A DNA stretch of 64,000 nucleotides from Achatina immaculata (GCA_009760885.1 CM019716.1:7806938-7870937), one strand, 5' to 3'; positions 33,491 through 44,513 are shown, counted from the stretch's first letter. Numbers and translations: made by a program. Notes: a model not told the origin generated them from the sequence alone.

Positions 33491-33944
33491 CTCAGTTTCC
33501 CACACACTGGCACCCCCAAAGATCGGCTCTACGATGAGCGATATCGTCAGCACTTTCTGTGAAGTAATTTCTTTACCTTTAGTTTTAGCCTAATCAGTTT
33601 TTAACTGTCAGCAATTTCTCTAAACTTGAATACCTTTTACAAGCCATAGGGCTCAGTATTTCCCGTCTTTCCGCGGGTGATAGGTCTCCCTTTCTCGCCA
33701 ATACTTAAAACCGCGAATAATACCAAACCTTGTACGATATACGTCTTTAAGCATACCAACACACCTATGATATAGTTTCATTGTTTAAAAAAAACACATA
33801 AGACGTGAGCAAAATACCTGATATTGAAAAAATAAAACAATTTATTATTTTATGACATTTTTGATACTGGTATTATATGCAGGAAACTCTCTACCGTAGA
33901 GAGCGGAACAACAACACAACTCCTTTAGATCATCAGAGGAAATA

Positions 33945-34010
33945 CCCCCCCCCCCCAGACAAGTGTTTCGGCCCTATTAAACTCCTGACACTCTAAGGGG
34001 GGGGGGGGGG
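33945..34010. repeat. Paired C-run and G-run, copy 2
   Basis: Twelve C at 33945-33956 and fourteen G at 33997-34010. Lengths differ from copies 1 and 3. Confidence 0.8.
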
Positions 34011-35299
34011 TGGGCCCCTCTGGGTCATGACTCCCAGAGGTCTTGTGAGTTGTTGCTTTTTTTTTTCCCGGTCCCGGTCCCACTGCACTTTCTGAAGTGC
34101 GTCTTTAGTGATTTAGCTACGGAGGACTGGTATTGGTTGTGGCAAATGAAATTACTTATGTTCCAAATGCTTGTTTCGCATACTCCACAGCCAGCTGTAT
34201 TGTTATACTGTAGATAAGAGATATGACAACTGGAGTAAAATTGATTCTAATAATGGAAGTAGATGGAGGGTGTTGGGTTCAGTTTTACAAAGAGACAGAA
34301 AGAGTGAGGAAAGTGCGCAGAAAGCAAGATGAGCCCATACAAGCGAAGAACATACAATCCAATATTTCAGCCAAAATTTTTCCCAATGAATACATACAGA
34401 AAGAACGCAACAGATAAAAACATACCAAAAAAAAAAGAGATGAAACATAAACTTAGTTCTTCTGGTCTTCTCCAAGTAAGGAGCCGGACACAAAATGCTT
34501 CCAGATAGACGTAGTAGAGCAGAAACAGGAAGCCAGCGACTGTCTGAGAAATAACATAAAGGAAGGATCACAAAGGATACGATATGATAAACAACACGGC
34601 CTTACCTCCTCCTATCAGTCAGGTTATATAAGGCGTGTTTAATATTTTCAAACCGCGAATAACCTGAAACCGCGGTTAATGAAACAGCGGTTGCGTGGGA
34701 ATACTGTATAGTTTATGTTCTCAAGTTTAATGGAGGCAAGGAGTCTCCTTCACTAACGCAAGTCAGACCTAATTTTTGAACTCCCAAGAAAGCATGTACA
34801 TTTACCAGTGCCCCAGCATTCGGACGCACAGAGAATTCCGCTCGTTTTGCCAAGCGCTAACTCCCTCAGAATTTTCGTTACACTCATTCTGTCCTCGTCA
34901 CTTTCTTTTCAGCTCATCGCCTCATTCACGCTTGAACATCGTTGAAGGAGATAATTGTGGAGAAATATCCGGCGTAAGAGTTACCGCCGCTGGTTGGGTT
35001 TAGAGTTGAAGAGCAAAAATATAATGGCGCAGGGAAGCTGGATTTTACGGTTCCAGGGGCGCAAATAACCGAATATTATTTTAGTTATAAATCCTGGATC
35101 TTATTTTCCGATTTGGGCGGTCGTTATGATTGATTTTGGCCCGCAAGATCCCAGCACAAAGTAGAGTGGTTGTATGAGATAGGCACGACAATAGATTGCT
35201 ATATAACATTTGATGGCCCAATCTTCCTGTCTTATAAAATAATAAGGTCGGTTAGGGTCTGTATCTGTGACGCGATCACGTGAGATGTAGCTTGTGCCG

Positions 35300-35582
35300 G
35301 CAAATCTCTCTCACTCTCTCTCTCATTCTCTCTCTCACTCTCACTCTCTCTCACTCTCTCTCTCTCACTCTCTCTCTCTCACTCACTCTCTCTCAATCTC
35401 TCACTCTCGCTCACTCTCTCTCACTCTCTCTCTCTCACTCTCTCTCTCACTCTCTCACTCTGTCTCACACTCTCTCTCACTCTCCCCTTCTCTCTTTCAC
35501 ACTCTCTCTCACTCTCTCTCACACTCTCTCTCATTCTCTCTTTCACTCTCTCTCTCACTCTCTCTCTCACTCTCTCTCTCTC
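35300..35582. repeat. (CTCTCA)-rich pyrimidine tract, copy A
   Basis: About 280 bp of CTCT/CACT repeats, apparently an expanded dinucleotide tract with regular CA interruptions. Serine/leucine/histidine frames here are artefacts. Confidence 0.95.
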
Positions 35583-36021
35583 CACTGGCACCCCAAAGAT
35601 CGGCTCTACGATGAGCGATATCGTCAGCACTTTCTGTGAAGTAATTTCTTTACCTTTAGTTTTAGCCTAATCAGTTTTTAACTGTCAGCAATTTCTCTAA
35701 ACTTGAATACCTTTTACAAGTCATAGGGCTCAGTATTTCCCGTCTTTCCGCGGGTGATAGGCCTCCCTTTCTCGCCAATACTTAAAACCGCGAATAATAC
35801 CAAACCTTGTACGATATACGTCTTTAAGCATACCAACACACCTATGATATAGTTTCATTGTTTAAAAAAAACACATAAGACGTGAGCAAAATACCTGATA
35901 TTGAAAAAATAAAACAATTTATTATTTTATGACATTTTTGATACTGGTATTATATGCAGGAAACTCTCTACCGTAGAGAGCGGAACAACAACACAACTCC
36001 TTTAGATCATCAGAGGAAATA

Positions 36022-36088
36022 CCCCCCCCCCCCCCAGACAAGTGTTTCGGCCCTATTAAACTCCTGACACTCTAAGGGGGGGGGGGGG
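36022..36088. repeat. Paired C-run and G-run, copy 3
   Basis: Fourteen C at 36022-36035 and thirteen G at 36076-36088. Confidence 0.8.
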
Positions 36089-37387
36089 TGGGCCCCTCTG
36101 GGTCATGACTCCCAGAGGTCTTGTGAGTTGTTGCTTTTTTTTTTCCCGGTCCCGGTCCCACTGCACTTTCTGAAGTGCGTCTTTAGTGATTTAGCTACGG
36201 AGGACTGGTATTGGTTGTGGCAAATGAAATTACTTATGTTCCAAATGCTTGTTTCGCATACTCCACAGCCAGCTGTATTGTTATACTGTAGATAAGAGAT
36301 ATGACAACTGGAGTAAAATTGATTCTAATAATGGAAGTAGATGGAGGGTGTTGGGTTCAGTTTTACAAAGAGACAGAAAGAGTGAGGAAAGTGCGCAGAA
36401 AGCAAGATGAGCCCATACAAGCGAAGAACATACAATCCAATATTTCAGCCAAAATTTTTCCCAATGAATACATACAGAAAGAACGCAACAGATAAAAACA
36501 TACCAAAAAAAAAAGAGATGAAACATAAACTTAGTTCTTCTGGTCTTCTCCAAGTAAGGAGCCGGACACAAAATGCTTCCAGATAGACGTAGTAGAGCAG
36601 AAACAGGAAGCCAGCGACTGTCTGAGAAATAACATAAAGGAAGGATCACAAAGGATACGATATGATAAACAACACGGCCTTACCTCCTCCTATCAGTCAG
36701 GTTATATAAGGCGTGTTTAATATTTTCAAACCGCGAATAACCTGAAACCGCGGTTAATGAAACAGCGGTTGCGTGGGAATACTGTATAGTTTATGTTCTC
36801 AAGTTTAATGGATAAGACAGGCAAGGAGTCTCCTTCACTAACGCAAGTCAGACCTAATTTTTGAACTCCCAAGAAAGCATGTACATTTACCAGTGCCCCA
36901 GCATTCGGACGCACAGAGAATTCCGCTCGTTTTGCCAAGCGCTAACTCCCTCAGAATTTTCGTTACACTCATTCTGTCCTCGTCACTTTCTTTTCAGCTC
37001 ATCGCCTCATTCACGCTTGAACATCGTTGAAGGAGATAATTGTGGAGAAATATCCGGCGTAAGAGTTACCGCCGCTGGTTGGGTTTAGAGTTGAAGAGCA
37101 AAAATATAATGGCGCAGGGAAGCTGGATTTTACGGTTCCAGGGGCGCAAATAACCGAATATTATTTTAGTTATAAATCCTGGATCTTATTTTCCGATTTG
37201 GGCGGTCGTTATGATTGATTTTGGCCCGCAAGATCCCAGCACAAAGTAGAGTGGTTGTATGAGATAGGCACGACAATAGATTGCTATATAACATTTGATG
37301 GCCCAATCTTCCTGTCTTATAAAATAATAAGGTCGGTTAGGGTCTGTATCTGTGACGCGATCACGTGAGATGTAGCTTGTGCCGGCA

Positions 37388-37667
37388 AATCTCTCTCACT
37401 CTCTCTCTCATTCTCTCTCTCACTCTCACTCTCTCTCACTCTCTCTCTCTCACTCTCTCTCTCTCACTCACTCTCTCTCAATCTCTCACTCTCGCTCACT
37501 CTCTCTCACTCTCTCTCTCTCACTCTCTCTCTCACTCTCTCACTCTGTCTCACACTCTCTCTCACTCTCCCCTTCTCTCTTTCACACTCTCTCTCACTCT
37601 CTCTCACACTCTCTCTCATTCTCTCTTTCACTCTCTCTCTCACTCTCTCTCTCACTCTCTCTCTCTC
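37388..37667. repeat. (CTCTCA)-rich pyrimidine tract, copy B
   Basis: Identical in pattern to 35300-35582. On the minus strand it is the direct continuation of a LINE-like coding end at 37668-37775, so it may have begun as that element's (AG)n tail. Confidence 0.93.
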
Positions 37668-37775
37668 CAGTGCCCAAGACACGTGCTGCTGCTGGTAGCC
37701 AGATTTCCACTTTGGTCGGCCCTTCGCTATCTTCTTAGCTGTCTCCCATATCATTTCTTCGTTTACCAATATTCT
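37668..37775 (-). pseudogene. LINE C-terminal fragment with (AG)n tail
   Basis: Minus-strand reading gives NEEMIWETAKKIAKGRPKWK and then a degenerate end before the purine tract. The pattern W-x-x-A-K-x-x-A-x-x-R-x-x-W resembles the last 30 residues of many LINE proteins, including family 4 at 38.5 kb (TWARAEKKAKDRHLWK), which also ends at (AG)n. Only about 35 codons are present, so identification is tentative. Confidence 0.45.
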
Positions 37776-37777
37776 CT

Positions 37778-38060
37778 GGAGCCGCGTTAGCGCGGTGAAT
37801 TAGACACTCGCTAGCCAACCAGGCGACCCCGTTTCGATTTCCAGCCGTAGCTCGCAAAAAAACTCCCGGGGTTCACGCAGCCTCAAGAAAGAAATGGGTA
37901 CCAGAGTTAAAGCTCTGGGAAGGAAGAGAAATGATGCCATTAGCTACGGAGTTCGGGCTGATGGGAATACTAGCTAGCAGTTTCTGGTCAGCTGTTGATT
38001 AGGCAGCAGATAACTTACGGGCTGACTGCATGAAATGACGCTGGTTCATATCTTATACCT
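37778..38060 (+). mobile_element. tRNA-derived SINE (family S3)
   Basis: A tRNA-like head with a box A-like TTAGCGCGGTGAATTAG and a box B-like GTTTCGATTTCC about 45 bp downstream, then a body. The body contains ATGGGTACCAGAG...CTCTGGGAAGG, which matches the core of the S1 SINEs at 53.1 and 57.4 kb although the heads differ. The 3' end is uncertain. Confidence 0.65.
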
Positions 38061-38459
38061 CATCTCTCTGCTCTCTATGTAGTATTTTCTTTTAAACTTC
38101 GTTTCGTTTTATTTTATTTTGTTTCATTTTATTTTTATTTGTTTCCTTTTATTTTATTTTGTTTCGTTTCTGTGCCTCCCTTGATCAGCCTTGACCTTTC
38201 GACTACTTGCGTTTTTATGATTTCTAAACTAAATATGATTTTTGTAGCAGGAATTCAACTGTGTTTCAGAATTATCCTACTTCCTGAGATATTTATGCTC
38301 TCATAATTTGCTGCAGTTGATGACGTCATTGTAGGCTGTATGATTATGAGATTTGCTGAAATAATTTCACATCTAGAGGTCGCAGTAACGATTTTTCGAT
38401 ACTTGGGCGATTATTTTCGACTCCGAGGTTTTTTTTTAGTTTGAGCCAATGAGTTCTTG
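38061..38459. other. Unassigned AT-rich sequence
   Basis: Contains a degenerate TTTTATTTTGTTTC repeat at about 38100-38168. No gene seen. Confidence 0.45.
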
Positions 38460-38802
38460 GATCTCTCTCTCTCTCTCTCTGAACCTTAAGTGCCAAGGGC
38501 ACATGGGGCTTCCGCAAGGGTTTTCCACAAATGCCTGTCCTTCGCCTTTTTTTCTGCTCTTGCCCAGGTGAGCCCTCTATTGCTCAACATCCTTTCTGTT
38601 GTTGTTCTTCTCCATGTCTCTTTTGGTCTACCCTTACTTCTGTTCCCCTGTGGTGTCCATCCTAGTGCTATTTTTGGTAGTGAGTTGTCAGTCATTCGGA
38701 GCACATGTCCCAACCATCGCCAGCGTCTTTCCTCAATAATTGTTGTCAGTGGCTTCATCTGCATTTCTGCCAACAAGATGTTATTTCTTATTTTCTGGTA
38801 AA
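38460..38802 (-). pseudogene. LINE family 4, 3' end with (AG)n tail
   Basis: An open minus-strand frame of about 100 codons: LLAEMQMKPLTTIIEERRWR, WLGHVLRMTDNSLPKIALGW, a basic GNRSKGRPKETWRR stretch, AEKKAKDRHLWKTLAEAPC and ALGT before TAA. The R-W-x-GH-V-x-R motif and the trailing basic region are typical of the end of LINE proteins. Stop and tail are separated by only five bases, after which (AG)n occupies 38460-38480. The 5' truncation is at about 38802. No lesion is visible in this short piece. Confidence 0.85.
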
Positions 38803-39084
38803 AAAAATATCAGACTGCTACAGAAACAGAAGGAAGAGAAAAAAAGAGAACAAATACTTGGAGAAAAATAAAGTAACTTCAGAGAACTGAATTCATCCCA
38901 GCAACTGAAAAATACAGCCACGTCACTTTTAGCAACTTCCACAGAACAGCTACCACTTTAATTTTTTTCTTTCTGGTTTTTGTTGTCTGATGAAGGCGAC
39001 AGCGAAAATATTGCATGATTGTTTTGATTTGAAGTATTTTTTTAAACTACTCGACAGTTTTAAAAGATTTATTCCGAGGGGACT
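38803..39084. other. Unassigned sequence
   Basis: AT-rich, no repeated unit and no recognisable protein. Confidence 0.4.
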
Positions 39085-39250
39085 GATTGATTGATTAAAC
39101 ATTATTTGCAGAGTGCGAAGAATTAGCACGCAGGCCCGTCTGACATTCTGGCATTTCTTATGCCACTTTCTCGATATTTCTGACACTCAGCTTCAGACAG
39201 TACAAACATGTTACGCATACAACAGACGTGGTTAAAACTGAAATAACAAA
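39085..39250 (-). repeat. Dispersed retroposon with (AATC)n tail, third copy
   Basis: GATTGATTGATT, then AAGAATTAGCACGCAGGCCC and GTCTGACATTC, as at 19818 and 20705. The next 100 bp also resemble the 19.9-kb copy (ACACTCAGC/ACTCTGTTCC...ACAAACATG), so the element is at least 150 bp. Confidence 0.62.
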
Positions 39251-40889
39251 GTTGAAATGACAAATCTGTTATTCTTAGCTACATGGTTAATACAGAAAAT
39301 AACTACAACAATGTAAAGAAGTTACTATCACAGTTGTGCACGTCAATGAATATCTAGCAAACTATTATGGAATAGAAGAAATCAGCATAAAATCATATCA
39401 TTGGATGTTGTTTGCTTGCATGTGCAGCTCGCCCTGCTTCAAAATAAGGAAAATGAGCCGGGAAAAAACTCTGGGAACTCACATAAGGTGTCTGAGAGCC
39501 AAGGTTTGGCTGGCTCAAGACAGTTCCACAAACGCTGAGATCCATCTTGGCGTCAGTTTGATGGGCATGTCTCCAGACCAAAGAAAAGAGCCCTTAATTT
39601 TGTGCGAAAACACTTTTATCAGATTAAAGTAAACAGTTCTTGTGTGTGGAAGAGATGTCATTTTGGAAAAGAGAGTTAATCACAACAACTTTCGCTAATG
39701 GCTTTATTGGCTAAGTGTGAAAGCATTATAGTTATTATTGTTCTTATCAATATTTGTGACAGTTATCAGGAAATGTCGAAAATGAAATGGGGCTGATTTT
39801 TTTTCGTACTAATTTTGTGACCAAGCCGAGGGATTAATGTAACCCACTCCTTGAATTCTCCAATGTTGTTGAGCTTGCCAAGACCTACACTTGAAACCTT
39901 TTTTTTTTTCCTTAGAGAAAACCTACACTTTATGTCCCATTCTCCCGAATAATACGCGCTATTATACCTTTTTTAACACACACACATACACACATATACA
40001 AACAGACACCCAGGAAAGGAGACCAAAAAAAAAAACAAAACAAGAGCACACGCTTAGAAGTTTTATCTAACCAAAGGAAAACAACAAAACATTCACCCAT
40101 TTCAGGGGAAGAACTCGTAACCGTTTCCTCTCTGTCTATACACTCTACCAGTGCACCAAGTGCTTCACACACAGATCTTAGTTTAAAGATTAACGTCAAA
40201 ACAGAAGTTATGAGAAAGGGAAGTTACTCATTCGCACACACAAAAATTGCGTAATTACTGACATTCAAAAGTTTTTCAATGAGTTATTAACAGGTTATTT
40301 CCCATTTGTTCGCCTACGAACTGTCAGAAGTTGCAATTAAATACTATTTTAAGATTCATATAAGGTTTTTAGAAATTAAGTAATTTAAAATCAGTTGTAA
40401 CTATTTCACACAAGAGACAATCAAGAAGTAAATGCAATTTGGAAAGTACATGTTAACCACAGATGATAGAGACTGACCTAATACAACACGTTAGCAATGG
40501 CTGATGGGTAGACTGAACACTCAAAGTGCAGAGTTCTGTCCTACGTCTAATAAACATGGACGCTCCGCTGCTGGATTTCACCATTGTTGGACTGCACGCC
40601 ATAGTGAGATTTGCTTGGGCAGAGGGAGTGAACCCTAACCTACTGTAAATCAGTGCAGGATGTTGGTTCGGTGTGGAAAAGTAAACAACATGACTCAACA
40701 AAAAGTTGATGAATGTATAGAAATGTTTACAACAGAGAGAAACAAATGTAACCGACGAACCTCCATCTAATCGACCTTCAACATCTCGTGTAAAAGTCCA
40801 CATCTCGAGGGCGCCGAGTCTTGATGAGAGAAGACCAGGGGAATCATCTTGTCTGCTGTTGCTGCACATTGGGTGTCAGCCTTGGATCC
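39251..40889. other. Low-repeat non-coding region
   Basis: The longest stretch here without tandem repeats. At about 40095-40190 the minus strand has a weak tRNA-like pattern (TGCACTGGTAGAGTG, then GGTTACGAGTTCTTCC), possibly an old SINE head. Open frames (39336-39632, 40453-40869) have no recognised family. No gene called. Confidence 0.45.
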
Positions 40890-41105
40890 GCACAGGTTAC
40901 AGTGCAAGATGCTCTACGAGCCCGCAGGTTCACCTCTGATGATGAGGATAAGGAAGTGGTGCAGAGCCCGTAGGTTCACCTCTGATGATGAGGATAAGGA
41001 AGTGGTGCAGACCTGGAATCAAGGAGTAGCCCAAAAGCTTCTCCTCCAAAGGAGTGAAAAAAGCTAGTGGAGCCATTAAAAAAGTACATCAATCTGTAAA
41101 TGGCT
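40890..41105 (+). pseudogene. Mariner-like transposase C-terminal remnant
   Basis: Plus-strand reading gives VQDALRARRFTSDDEDKEVV and, after a break, ARRFTSDDEDKEVVQTWNQG; then PKAS...KKLVEPLKKYINL in a shifted frame. The order RRF-SDDE-K-V-QTW, QPK, KKLVERW is typical of the C-terminal end of mariner (IS630-Tc1-mariner) DNA transposases, which move the element by cut and paste. A 46-bp tandem duplication (40919-40964 and 40965-41010) and a frameshift near 41040 break it. The catalytic DDD region and terminal inverted repeats are not seen. Recognition rests on motif order from memory, so moderate confidence. Confidence 0.6.
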
Positions 41106-41677
41106 GTGTGCTGAAGTGATATAACCGCTATGCTTATTTGTTCACAGTTACAGATAAGAAAGGGTATGTTGCCAGTACCTTTTTTTACTCTCTCTTATAT
41201 GTATGTCATATCTGGTCATATGAGCTGCCAAGTCCTTTACTTTTTGCCTGTGAACATACATTTCCCTACAGTCAGTGTTATCTGTATCTTAATGACGGTT
41301 CCTGTTGCCATTATTTAACAAACTTTTTACGACTATTTCAGTTTATGAGAAGAGAGTGAAATGTTTCTAAGACAATTAACGTGTCTGATGCTAGTTAAAA
41401 TTTGACAGTGTCCGTTAATTCTCTAGCTTTTTTTCTGCTCTAATATCTTAAAAATTACTATCGGTAGTTATCTGCTAACAGTTTGGGAAACACTGCTATA
41501 CTGTTTCTCTGAAACGCGGGAATGTTGAAGTTAAAAGGGAGATTGATTTACGACATACAAAGACTTCCCTCATGAATAATATTTCGTCAAGCGTACACTT
41601 GAAACAAACCTGAAATCAATTTATTCATTGAAAAAAAATGTTGGTTCACATTTCTTTGTTGCCAGCACGTAAAGTTT
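41106..41677. other. Unassigned non-coding sequence
   Basis: AT-rich; short frames at 41130-41359 lack recognisable relatives. Confidence 0.4.
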
Positions 41678-42064
41678 TACCTGCAAGATAAATGTTGTGG
41701 AGACTGTAATAAAACTGGTACCTTTAGAGCAGAGGTGGACAAAGCTGTATGATAAAGTCTTACCTGCAAGATAAATGTTGTGGAGACTGTAATAAAACTG
41801 GTACCTTTAGAGCAGAGGTGAACAAAGCTGTATGATAAAGTCTTACCTGCAAGATAAATGTTGTAGAGACTGTAATAAAACTGGTACCTTTAGAGTAGAG
41901 GTGGACAAAGCTGTATGATAAAGTCTTACCTGCAAGATAAATGTTGTGAAGACTGTAATAAAGCTGGTACCTGTAGAGAATAGATAAATAGAGGATGTGA
42001 TAAAGTTGTATCTGCAAGATAAATGTTGTGAAGACTGTAATAAAACTGGTACCTGTGGAGTAGA
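41678..42064. repeat. 83-bp tandem repeat, about 4.6 copies
   Basis: Units start CTGCAAGATAAATGTTGTGG at 41681, 41764, 41848, 41931 and 42012. The first three are nearly identical; the fourth diverges after TAGAGAATAG. Confidence 0.93.
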
Positions 42065-42629
42065 GGTGCACTTTTTTAAAAAGAAAAAATTAGTAAATAA
42101 TATACTGGACACAGGTAAATGCCCCAGAAGGTATTTTCTGCCCGACCTTCGCACTAAGAGGATCTTTTATAATTAGGCTGTGGTCAAGGTGAAGGCCGTG
42201 GTATTAAGGTATCAGTGGAAAGGTGTGTGTGTGTTACTGTTTCCTAGCTCAGAACTATGATGCAGGTCTCCACCTTGGAAAACATCCCCATCCATCTTCG
42301 TCTGAAGAGGCCGGAGTGACTAAATAACCTGATTGTGCAGAATGGAGATCGGATAGGGCAGGAGTTTTTAAGAATACTGGGACGTCCGTAGCCCTAGAGA
42401 AACTGTGCTGAGGTGGTTCATAAACTCTGCCCCCTCTCTACCCCCACTTACCTGGTTGACTGGCTATTCTGTTTTCATCCACTGTGAGGGTCACTTAAAC
42501 AGCAGGAACTCTCCGGGCCCCCATTAAAACAGAGAAAGAGGTTCACTGCCTGAACCACTTCTCCTCATTGCTCCCCCCAACTCCCCACAGTGTCATGCGG
42601 ACCTGATGTGATTCAAATTTTGGAGGTAC
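42065..42629. other. Unassigned sequence
   Basis: GC content rises slightly; no tandem unit or protein recognised. Confidence 0.4.
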
Positions 42630-42772
42630 AAAGAAGAAGAAGAAGAAGAAAGAAGAAAGAGAAGAAAGAAGAAGAAGAAGAAAGAAGAAAAAGAAGAAAG
42701 AAGAAGAAGGAAGAAAGAAGAAGAAGAAGGAAAGAAGAAGGAAGAAGAAGGAAGAAAGATGAAGAAGAATAT
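42630..42772. repeat. (GAA)n polypurine tract
   Basis: AAG/GAA and AAAG mixture on the plus strand without a pyrimidine apart from one T near 42759. It is followed by the same 160-bp sequence that follows the 47.3-kb purine tract. Confidence 0.95.
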
Positions 42773-42950
42773 TTCAGTAGATGACTATTATTTCAAGGTG
42801 ATCGATATTTCAGGTTCAAAAAAGTTTAGATAACTGTATGCACCTTGTTTTTACTTTTGTAAAACTCCCTCATATTTGATGTATGCGTGAAATCTAATTC
42901 CCTGATGTAACATTCCCTCATATTTGATGTATGTCTGAAATTTTGGAGGT
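42757..42950. repeat. Flank shared with 47.9 kb, and 48-bp repeat units
   Basis: GATGAAGAAGAATATTTCAG through GATCGATATTTCAGGTTCAA and on into about two 48-bp units (CCTCATATTTGATGTATG) is repeated at 47908-48110. The two loci are therefore paralogous copies, with the array grown at 48 kb and nearly absent here. Confidence 0.85.
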
Positions 42951-43024
42951 ATGGGGACTTGAACCCTGTTCAGAAAAAAGTGAGGATTGGTGTGAGACTA
43001 GAACTATCTTTCAGCTGTTCTGCC

Positions 43025-43315
43025 CTCAGTTTATGTGTGTACCCAGTTTACGTGTGTACCCAGTTTATGTGTGTACCCAGTTTATGTGTGTACCCAGTTT
43101 ACGTGTTTACCCAGTTTATGTGTGTGCCCAGTTTATGTGTGTGCCCAGTTTGTGTGTGTGCCCAGTTTATGTGTGTGCCCAGTTTATTTGTCTACCCAGT
43201 TTACGTGTGTACATAGTTTACGTGTGTACATAGTTTACGTGTGTACCCAGTTTATGTGTGTACCCAGTTTATGTGTGTACCCAGTTTATGTGTGTGTCCA
43301 GTTTATGTGTGTATA
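43025..43315. repeat. 17-bp minisatellite
   Basis: About 17 units of AGTTTATGTGTGTACCC. Variants ACGTG, TGCCC and ACATAG cluster in runs. All three frames are open because 17 is not divisible by three. Confidence 0.95.
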
Positions 43316-43350
43316 AAATATACCCAGGCTGGTGACACATTTTGAAGACG

Positions 43351-43351
43351 T

Positions 43352-43387
<36 letters not shown>

Positions 43388-43392
43388 CTGCT

Positions 43393-43440
<48 letters not shown>

Positions 43441-43441
43441 A
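43351..43441. repeat. (GAT)n with central (GCT)n
   Basis: Trinucleotide repeat in which a GCT block lies between two GAT blocks. Confidence 0.95.
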
Positions 43442-43514
43442 GTCTGGCAAAGACGGAGGAGACGGGGTAAGAGAATACACCGGGCAACCCACCTGCGATT
43501 TGTAAAGATACCGA

Positions 43515-44513
43515 GCTGTTCTTGTCGTCTGTACCACACTGTTCTTGCCATCTGTACGACACTGTTCTTGTCGTCTGTACCACACTGTTCTTGTCGTCTG
43601 TACGACACTGTTCTTGTCGTCTGTACCACACTGTTCTTGCCATCTGTACGACACTGTTCTTGTCGTCTGTACCACACTGTTCTTGTCGTCTGTACCACAC
43701 TGTTCTTGCCATCTGTACGACACTGTTCTTGTCGTCTGTACCACACTGTTCTTGTCGTCTGTACGACACTGTTCTTGTCGTCTGTACCACACTGTTCTTG
43801 TCGTCTGTACCACACTGTTCTTGTCGTCTGTACCACACTGTTCTTGTCGTCTGTACCACACTGTTCTTGTCGTCTGTACCACACTGTTCTTGTCGTCTGT
43901 ACCACACTGTTCTTGTCGTCTGTACCACACTGTTCTTGTCGTCTGTACGACGCTGTTCTTGTCGTCTGTACGACGCTGTTCTTGCCGTCTGTACGACGCT
44001 GTTCTTGTCGTCTGTACGACACTCTTCTTGCCGTCTGTACGACGCTGTTCTTGTCGTCTGTACGACGCTGTTCTTGTCGTCTGTACGACGCTGTTCTTGT
44101 CGTCTGTACGACGCTGTTCTTGTCGTCTGTACGACACTGTTCTTGCCGTCTGTACGACACTGTTCTTGTCGTCTGTACGACACTGTTCTTGTCGTCTGTA
44201 CGACACTGTTCTTGTCGTCTGTACGACACTGTTCTTGTCGTCTGTACGACACTGTTCTTGCCGTCTGTACGACACTGTTCTTGTCGTCTGTACGACACTG
44301 TTCTTGTCGTCTGTACGACACTGTTCTTGCCGTCTGTACGACACTGTTCTTGCCGTCTGTACGACACTGTTCTTGTCGTCTGTACGACACTGTTCTTGCC
44401 GTCTGTACGACACTGTTCTTGCCGTCTGTACGACACTGTTCTTGCCGTCTGTACGACACTGTTCTTGCCGTCTGTACGACACTGTTCTTGCCGTCTGTAC
44501 GACACTGTTCTTG
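43515..44513. repeat. 23-bp minisatellite, about 43 copies
   Basis: Unit CTGTTCTTGTCGTCTGTACG plus ACA, repeated with almost no indels for 1 kb. Three variant zones follow one another: TACCACAC up to about 43935, TACGACGC from 43940 to 44120, and TACGACAC to the end. Since 23 is not divisible by three and the unit lacks stop codons, at least three frames per strand stay open for 330-420 codons (for example RTVSYRRQEQCRTDGKNSVV on the minus strand). No real protein is inferred. Confidence 0.96.

Larger units (their letters stand above)
32549..34421. repeat. Direct duplication D4, copy 2
   Basis: Second copy of 30640-32548. Only three units of the 36-bp array are included. Beyond 34421 the sequence continues past the end of copy 1. 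Confidence 0.92.
33505..35582. repeat. Direct duplication D5, copy A
   Basis: A 2,078-bp segment beginning CACTGGCACCCC and ending in (CTCT)n, directly followed by copy B. It overlaps D4 copy 2, so its first 917 bp exist three times in the window (from about 31632, 33505 and 35583). The rest (34422-35290) is unassigned; no gene is supported. Confidence 0.93.
35583..37667. repeat. Direct duplication D5, copy B
   Basis: Nearly identical to 33505-35582; the main visible difference is a 7-bp insertion near 36811-36820. The high identity indicates a recent event or an assembly artefact. Confidence 0.93.

Noticed and set aside
34203..34571. 122-codon hydrophobic minus-strand frame, identical at 36281-36649
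   Set aside because: The conservation comes from the D5 duplication itself; no family recognised and no codon-level evidence.
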